A DNA stretch of 64,000 nucleotides, taken from the NCBI GenBank assembly GCA_018135685.1, contig JAENPR010000110.1, positions 930,001 through 994,000 on the forward strand, given 5' to 3'. The translations under genes and the position numbers were made by a program. Numbering within the stretch: position 1 is the first letter of the stretch; every line of letters begins with the position of its first letter. Source of the stretch: Themeda triandra. Its lineage: Eukaryota; Streptophyta; Magnoliopsida; Poales; Poaceae. The notes beneath the pieces are model-generated. The model worked only from the letters and a program-made list of their open reading frames with translations. It was not told the origin of the DNA and made no database searches. Of the stretch, positions 57,402-64,000 are shown one piece after another.

Positions 57402-58811
57402 TAAATACTTAAACTTGATAATGAAGACCTCAAAAAGAATTTCTCTACAGACAGTCTCTTGATTCTAGCTCAGCTAAAGAAAAGTGAGATTTCCATTTTT
57501 TTTTTGACAGAGAGTATTTCTTTACTGATGATGGTCTATTGAATCTAACTCGGCTCAAGAAAAGAATTGTTCTCAAAGAAGATAAACGTGGCACTCAAGT
57601 AGTATTTTTTTGTTAATAATGCCACCACCCCATGTGTAAGAATCAAGTGTATAGTTGCTCTGGGGAGAAAAGAAATCAAAATGAGATGTTGAGTTGGTTT
57701 AGGATTCCTATTTGTTAATTAATTACCAGTTCATGCATCAGCTAACTGGCAGTGTCATCTTCTTCTTGTTAAAGCAAGAGGAAGCTGCTTAGGGACACGG
57801 CAATCTTCACAAAGTCTCTGCTGGTACTAGTATTCTAATATATCCAGCAGGCTGCTGCAGCCCCAGCGATATTATTCATACATATTTATATCTGCAGGCT
57901 TGTGGCTACAACGGGAGAGTAGAAAATCACATACCTATTGACTTCGGTGTCGTCGGTGAGAGTGAGATGATATATAGGATTACAGGTAATAGGCACGCGA
58001 ATCTCCTAGAATCGTTTTATTATATTTGTAAAACTAGTGAACATAGTAAATGGTTTATCTTTATCCTGATCAATCTTTTGTTTCTTCTTATTGCTAGGTT
58101 TGACTTGAGTTGAATCATTTCACGTTTTCAACTAGGTTTTCTTTGGCAAAGATTCTGGAGAAATCGCATGAGAATCTTAAAGATAAATGCTTATTGCAGA
58201 TCTATAGTAACAATAGCTTTGGGATTTGGAGAAAGCAAAAAGAAAATTGGAGTGGCAAATCAAAATCGATACACACGAACAAGCACATGCAGGCACATGA
58301 AAAACTACGACAACAAGGTAGCAAAAATTAGCTAGAGAGCGCAGTGAAAGGAGAGATTGGAATTACCGGCCGCTGGCGGCGAAAGCCATCCGCTGCTGGT
58401 CCGCCGGCAGCGAAAGACACACGCGGCTCGGTCCGCCACCGGTTCCCGCTGGCGCCGCCGGCAGTGGGAGTTGGTCGATGGCAATCACATGGACAGCTCG
58501 CCGGAGCCAGGAGGAGCCCACGTACAGCCCAGAAGTCCAGGACGGGAGAGAGGAGATGCCGTGCCCTTGGTGGGCCTTCGTTTGTTAGGCTTGGGCCTCC
58601 ATTTGGGCTGGATGGGAAATCATGCTAGTCCAGTGGGCCTCATTTGGGATGCGGCCTTTCGGACAGGCTGGGCTTTCTATGGTCCTCAACTCCTCGTTGC
58701 AAATGCGCACGGGCCTTGCTTAATTACTCTTTCAGCCCAGCTAAAGCTATTGCGCATTCTCTCTCTGCCTCCTCTTCACCTCCGGCGACGGCGGCCGTGG
58801 CGCACATCAGT
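57402..58811. other. intergenic with a GC-rich promoter-like block
   Basis: AT-rich to about 58340, then GC-rich. Between 58560 and 58680, TGGGCC/GGCCCA motifs are dense, as in promoters of housekeeping plant genes. A minus-strand first exon ending CGGCCGGTAATT (a donor-like site at about 58363) is conceivable, but no downstream exon was found. The long plus-strand frame across 58357-59082 has arbitrary composition and was not accepted as a gene. Confidence 0.4.
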
Positions 58812-59212
58812 GATCACCGTGCGAGGACTGGGGACACGGGGCAGCTGCAGTTCTGCGAAACGCCTAAGGTCACTTCTCCCTCCCTCTCCCTGTCTCTCTC
58901 TGGGGAAACAAAATTCTAACAGGTTCGTGCTTTGGGTAGTTTCCCTTTTCCTGCCAAACCGTGGGTGGAAACTGAATCGATCGGTCGTCATTTCACTCGT
59001 TCCAGACCTAGATAGAGTAGAGGCGAGCACAAAACGTGGCGCTCCACTTGCACGTGTATGGCGTGAATCTTTCATCGCCTAATTTAGTTCTGTGGTTGTG
59101 AAGGTTCAGTTTCGGTGCAACAGTTCAATTCAACAGCAAACTGAACAAAGTCAAGCAGTCAGGTGAGAATACAGCCGTCCCGATTGCTAGCTAGGCTGCA
59201 TTAGGTATTGCA

Positions 59213-59616
59213 GTTTTTCCAGGTTGATTACTATCTGTGCCTATGTCATATTTCTCTAGTTTTCTCCATCAATGTTAGCAGAGTAAACGATGTCGTCAGG
59301 ACTCGGGAGGGCTTTACCGATTGCAAGACTTTTGCAGGGTGTGAGGGTGTACTTTCACAGACTTGGAATGACAAGTAGTACAATGATTTTCCAGGTTGAT
59401 TACTATGTGTTTGTCCTATGCCTCTAGTTTTCTCCATCGATGTAGCAGAGTAAGCGATGTCAGGAGGACTTCACCGATGGCAAGATTTTTTTTTTTGAGA
59501 AAATTGGAGGGGCCGTAGCCTCTGCAGGAATTATATTAAATTAAGACCAAAACAAAGTACAGAGGGCTAAACATGGCAAGACTTTGCAGGATGTCCTTTC
59601 ACAGACTTGGAATGAC
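59213..59616. repeat. imperfect 175 bp tandem repeat with a retroposon insertion
   Basis: Both copies start TTTTCCAGGTTGATTACTAT (59214 and 59390) and end CACAGACTTGGAATGAC. The second copy is split at 59486-59572 by an insertion bearing poly-T and the TSD ATGGCAAGA (59477-59485, 59573-59581), a short non-LTR tail in minus orientation. Confidence 0.65.
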
Positions 59617-59903
59617 AATAATCATGATGTATCCTTCACAGTTACACAATGCCACAGGAAAAGTCCAGATAGTACACCAGCCTTCTAGACCATATATGTA
59701 CATCTTTTGTACGAGATGTAGTTTTCTTTCTATTTTAAAGTACTTCCTGCACATGCTCTTTTACTTTTTTTTTATCACACAATATAGACTAATCGGTAAC
59801 ACACTTGTGTCCTTTTCTTCTCAGAACTCATGATGCCATGGCTAACTGCATGCGAGCCGTTTTACACCCATACATTCAACATAAGAGGACAGATCTCACT
59901 TCT

Positions 59904-60750
59904 TCATGCCCATATGTCTTCAGAGATCACTGGGGAGTACATTGAGGTAATCTTAAATGCCCTTGCCATTTCAGCATCGGTGAAATCCGTCAAATATTCT
60001 TGCATGTCGGGCACCATGAATAAGTTTCCAAAGCTTTTCGTCCTGAACACCGGGGGCATCAATATCAACAAACATTGAGCTACTTCATTGGTTTTGACTG
60101 AAAATTGGCACACTGTCACGTGTTGCCTCAACAACATATGGATGAACTATGCCATCACTGTTGCAAATGTGCTGGCCATATAATCAACATCAAACAACCT
60201 CACCGTTCCATTGCCATCACTTTCCTTCTGCTGTACAGTCTTGGTTGCATAGGACACCCTTGCTCTTTCCTATAGACACATCTATGTTAACCATATCCAC
60301 ATTAGTCCTTTCTCTTAATTTGGATATATCTAAAATATTATCAATTTTTTTGTTCACAGTTATACTATTAGATATGTTATGGTTTCCTTTTTGAGCTACA
60401 CCAAGCAAAAATCTAACTATCCACATAAAGATGAGAACTCCGATACCTAAATTCGATATAGAATATAACAAATGCATACATTACTGCAAATGTTTTTTTT
60501 TTCCGGCATACCTAGAATGCTTAACTCTGGAGATCCACTTCTGCCCATACTTCCTCCATTGACATCCATCAAAGTATGGTGCTTGTGTCACAACTGAACT
60601 TATATATATGTTTTGCATTCTTCCTACCATCACCAAGAGAAGCAATCAAAATTTTAATCCCCAGCATATGATAAATAAGGATGCTTCCATTATAAATTAG
60701 CTTCTCTTTCCCGCAGTCCTTGTTGTTCTCCTCCATTATGTGATTCTTCG
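59904..60750 (-). pseudogene. broken group III WRKY gene (copy of WRKY gene 3)
   Basis: It is collinear with 61376-62172. Lesions: exon 1 survives only as about 50 bases (60701-60750) with the GT donor changed to CT; exon 2 (60623-60512) keeps WRKYGQK and its donor but has a 10 bp insertion; the exon 3 acceptor with about 13 bases is deleted near 60286; single-base losses shift the zinc finger out of frame (the Cys-Pro-Ala-Thr-Lys block is lost). The last 43 codons (SFGNLFMVPDM to SEDIWA) still read correctly. No functional protein is expected. Confidence 0.85.
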
Positions 60751-62172
60751 CTGATCACCCTGCGGGGACTGGGGACATGGGGCAGCCAAGTGTCCAAGAC
60801 TCGAAGGTCACCTCTCCCCTCCCTCTCTTTGTCTCTCTTCAGGGAGACAATTCTACTACGTTTGGGCGGATTTCGCTTTGGGTTTTCCTGTCAAACCGTG
60901 GGCAGTTCAGAGTCTTCGGAAACCGAAACGATTGGTCTTTGTTTCACTCATTTCGGACATACAGTATATGCGATCACAAAATACGGCACGTGTATAGTGC
61001 GAATCTTTCATCAATCGCGGTAATATATTTTTTCGGTATTGTATGTTCCATTCAACAGCACCTACAAACTGAACAAAGTTAAGCAGTCAGGTGAGAATAA
61101 TCATGTTGTACCCTTCACAGTTATACAATGTCACAGGAAAGTCCAGATAGTACACCAGCATTCTAGACCATATATGTATATCTTTTATACGAGATGTAGT
61201 TTTCTTTCTATTTAAGGTACTTGCATGTGCTCTTTTACTTTTTCTATCACACAATGTAGACTAATCGGTAACACACTTGTGTCCTTTTCTTCTCAGAACT
61301 CATGATGCCATGGCTAACAGCATGTGAGCCGTTTTACACCCATATATTCAACATAAAAGGACAGTTCTCACTTCTTCATGCCCATATGTCTTCAGAGATC
61401 ATTGGCGAGTTAATATAGTTAATCTCAAATGCCCTTGCCATTTCAACATCTGTGAACTCTGTCAAATATTCCGGCATGTTGGGCACCATGAATAAGTTCC
61501 CAAAGCTTTCATCCTGAACAACAGGGGCATTGGTATCAACAAACATAGAGCTACTGCTTTGGTTTTGACTGACAATTGGCATACTGTACTGTGTTCCCTC
61601 AACAACATATGGATGAACTATGCCATCGTTGTTGCAAATGTGCTGGCCATAATAGTCAACATTGAACAACATCACCGTTCCATTTCCATCGCTTTCCCTC
61701 TGCTGCACTGTTTTAGTTGCAGGACATCCTTGCTCTTTACTATAGGCACATCTATAGTAGCTCCTGGTTAACCATATTGAAAATATCGAAAATAAAGATT
61801 ATTTTTGCTATATGCAGTTATAGTATTGGACATGTAAGGATGCATTTTTGAGCTGCACGAGATGCAAAAAATCTAAGTATACACACGGACCACATATAGA
61901 TGAGATTTTTCCCAAATCCTTTATAGAACATACCAAATGTTCTTTTTCCACATACCTGGAATGCTTTGATTTGGAGATCCACTTCTGCCCATACTTCCTC
62001 CATTGACACCCATCAAAGTATGGTGCTTGTGTCACAACTGAACTTATAGCATTCTTCCTAACATCACCAAGAGAAGCAATCAAAATTTATTCCGGAGCGA
62101 ATCATAAATGACTATGCTTCTTTTACGACTTACCTTTTCTTGTTTCCACGGCCCTTGTCGTTCTCCTCTAAT
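60751..62172. repeat. tandem duplication unit 2
   Basis: It starts CTGATCACCCTGCGGGGACTGGG right where the pseudogene exon 1 is cut, and runs to the matching point of exon 1 in the intact gene. This head-to-tail arrangement is expected from unequal crossing-over. Confidence 0.75.
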
Positions 62173-62468
62173 ATGTGATTCTCCATGTTATTCTCACCTC
62201 TTTTTCTTTTATGCTTGATAAGAATGGCTTGTTTCTCGCTGTTATCACCAAGTTCTAGGGAAGAGATAATCTTACCTGAGCATCTGAATACTTCTTCAAA
62301 GAGTTGTTGTACAACCTTTGCTTGGCCACTGTGGGGATCAAGTATTGGTAGTACAAGGTCTTGTAGGTCCATCATGAGAGCCCTTTGGTGTTCAACTTCA
62401 TTGATCACCTCTTTGTAGCCACCAAGATTGGAAGATTCAAGGATGTTCATCATATGATGGTTTCTCAA
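61376..62468 (-). CDS. group III WRKY transcription factor 3, WRKYGQK (predicted 274 aa)
   Basis: A predicted nuclear W-box-binding regulator. Model: exons 62468-62134, 62057-61956 and 61763-61376. Both introns are short and phase 2 (AAAAG/GTAAGT donor; TTAG and CCAG acceptors). The start may be the first Met or Met 6 (MMNILESSNLGG), five codons later. The N-terminal 60-100 residues are helical (EVINEVEHQRALMMDLQDLV), typical of group III. Basic KHKRKRG and GRGNKKR stretches lie before the domain. WRKYGQK is at 131-137, the intron follows R146, and the finger is C151, C159, H187, C189 (C-X7-C-X27-H-X-C). The C-terminal tail is acidic. No lesion is seen. It is the intact partner of the pseudogene next door. 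Confidence 0.88.
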
Positions 62469-62548
62469 TATATGTGTACGTATAAGTAGCTATAATATAG
62501 CTGGATTGTCGGAATTGAGGACCCTAGATAATTGCAGCTTTGGGCATC

Positions 62549-62556
62549 TATTTATA
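62549..62556 (-). promoter_or_regulatory. TATA box of WRKY gene 3
   Basis: The minus strand reads TATAAATA, about 80-95 bp upstream of the ATG candidates, giving a leader of about 50-70 bases. Confidence 0.65.
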
Positions 62557-64000
62557 CAAGCAAATGGCAGCACACAGTCTGAGAGCATGGTGGAGGGAAT
62601 CAGTTATTATTCAAATTTTCTCACTACGAAAAGGACTAAAGAGTGTATATTGTCTCTATCCAACTGTCTTCTGTCAGAACAAAAATGGCACTATTCAAGA
62701 TCTTGTTTCTTTACTTAAACTGACACTTACTGGGTAAGAGGTTATGTTGACTTACATGTGAGACATATCTCATCATGCAATGCATCATTTCATCGCGTGA
62801 TGGTTCTTAGGGCAGGGACACATTTGACGCAGCAGTGTTTCATTTAGTGGTATTGGTGTTTTAAAATGTTGGAGGAAGACAAATCTGTATGAATTACTTA
62901 TATGTAGTTGATTATATTGCATAAATTAGCTCAAATGTTGTCTTTGTGTTCATACAAATATAATACAATAGAGTATGCGTATTAAAAAATACAATTGTAT
63001 AAAAATTGCTGACTATATAAATTAAATTGTTTGATGTGTGAACTAATGTTTCTGTTAAGTCGCTTTTTCAGTTGGAGACTGGCCTGCACCTATTGTTTGA
63101 CCTGTCCTACATAGAATCGTTTGGAAGAAGATGATGGCGTAGGAAATTTTGGCATACCTTTAATCCTTCAAGTAGAATAACCATTGACTATTAACACTTG
63201 GTTGGAAACAGCAGCCCAGTCTATCTCCACAGAATAACGACGACAGTTCAACGGCATGGCAATCTACACAATGTAGAACTTATGGAAGGAACATAACCAC
63301 TAGATGATTGGAACTTTCGAGTTACGACTGGCTCGAAGTTTCACCTTTGGACCAGACTTGAGTTTTCAGGTAAATTATTTCAGCCATGGGCCTGGATATT
63401 CCAAGTATCTCTGCCAGTTTTGGTTGTCAACAGCTTGTAAATTTTGCACAGCTTCTATATATAAATAAACTAGCTAGTAATATCACTATACTATCTTTGC
63501 TCAAAGAAAACACTGCAATGTGCCAATGGGTGTTGTAGTGTGAGTGGGTCACATATACACGCATGATTGTTTTTTTGTTTGTTAGCCTTATTGTATTTCG
63601 TAGAAGGATGCCCATCACGCCCTTCCCTTCAATGGTCTCAATGACTCAGGCTCTTAGCCTTGCACTGGGTGTGTAGTGTAATTACAAATGAAATACACTA
63701 CTGCCCATTTTCTTGATAGACATACATATAGCTAACGAAGTCACTGTATGTATTACTAGGATACCGTACGTCAGGTGTTTGGTGAAGTGATGCATACATA
63801 CTATATTAATTCTTACCAAATCTGATGCAAGTGATTCTTCAAAAAAAAAAAAAAAAAAAGTGATGCAAGTAACTACTGTATATATTCTACTCCCTATGGA
63901 GTAACTACTGTATATATTGTACTCCCTATGGAGAGGACAACTTGTGCACTAAACTATACTACCACATCAGAATTCATACATTAGCATATATATACATATC
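62557..64000. other. upstream or intergenic sequence, no gene
   Basis: Promoter-distal AT-rich DNA. It holds the W-boxes, a poly-A insertion flanked by TGATGCAAGT (63823-63832 and 63861-63870) and a 32 bp perfect-but-one tandem duplication at 63869-63932. No coding signal. Confidence 0.55.
62747..63189. promoter_or_regulatory. three W-boxes upstream of WRKY gene 3
   Basis: TTGACT at 62747-62752, TTGACC at 63097-63102 and TTGACT at 63184-63189 match the W-box core TTGAC(C/T) bound by WRKY proteins. They lie roughly 200-650 bp upstream of the TATA box. Chance occurrence of single sites is common. Confidence 0.45.

Larger units (their letters stand above)
58812..60750. repeat. tandem duplication unit 1
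   Basis: It begins GATCACCGTGCGAGGACTGGG and ends inside a WRKY first exon. It corresponds to 60751-62172, collinear except for about 430 bp of extra sequence at 59165-59600. The copies share the GGGGACA-GGGGCAGC leader, the AACTGAACAAAGT block and the whole WRKY 3' part. Confidence 0.75.

Noticed and set aside
58357..59082. 241-codon plus-strand open frame
   Set aside because: It crosses a TGGGCC-rich promoter-like block into the duplicated unit, has no domain, and the second unit copy does not keep the frame.
1..64000. CRISPR arrays, bacterial operons, rRNA or tRNA genes
   Set aside because: No regularly spaced repeat-spacer structure and no RNA gene was found. The spaced CGGACTGTCCG units are a retrotransposon LTR feature with irregular spacing. 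All genes are plant type with introns.

Overview
The window is plant nuclear DNA, almost certainly from a grass (Poaceae). The evidence is a cluster of group III WRKY genes with the WRKYGEK variant common in grasses, GC-rich first exons beside AT-rich introns, Stowaway-type MITEs, and nested LTR retrotransposons of grass type: two Sirevirus-like copia elements, chromoviruses, and a giant-LTR element resembling a large retrotransposon derivative (LARD). I cannot name the species.

Layout from left to right. (1) 1-11477 is most of a minus-strand LARD-like element. It has LTRs of about 5.1 kb (the left one runs off the window) and a 3.2 kb interior whose only convincing ORF encodes 216 aa. (2) 11478-14572 holds a CACTA transposon end, a decayed copia gag and an unidentified decayed coding stretch. 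(3) 14573-26971 is the remnant LTR and chromodomain end of a minus-strand chromovirus, split by an almost intact plus-strand Sirevirus-like copia element (15401-26197, target duplication ACGTG). (4) 27317-37774 is gene territory: a Stowaway MITE, WRKY gene 1 (minus), a long intergenic stretch, WRKY gene 2 (minus) and a palindromic-ended MITE. (5) 39444-45112 is a complete minus-strand chromovirus, probably Reina-like, with 430 bp LTRs, duplication ACGGT and several frameshifts. (6) 46246-57396 is a complete but decayed minus-strand Sirevirus-like element with duplication GTAGT. (7) 58812-62172 is a tandem duplication that produced a broken WRKY copy (59904-60750) beside an apparently intact WRKY gene (61376-62468).

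The cellular genes are therefore three predicted group III WRKY transcription factors and one WRKY pseudogene, all on the minus strand. They look like a tandem family spread apart by retrotransposons. Three WRKY-binding W-boxes lie upstream of the last gene and one lies upstream of the first, which fits auto- or cross-regulation but does not prove it. Gene models were derived by hand from splice-site phase and domain continuity. No similarity search was run, and family names rest on recognised motifs.
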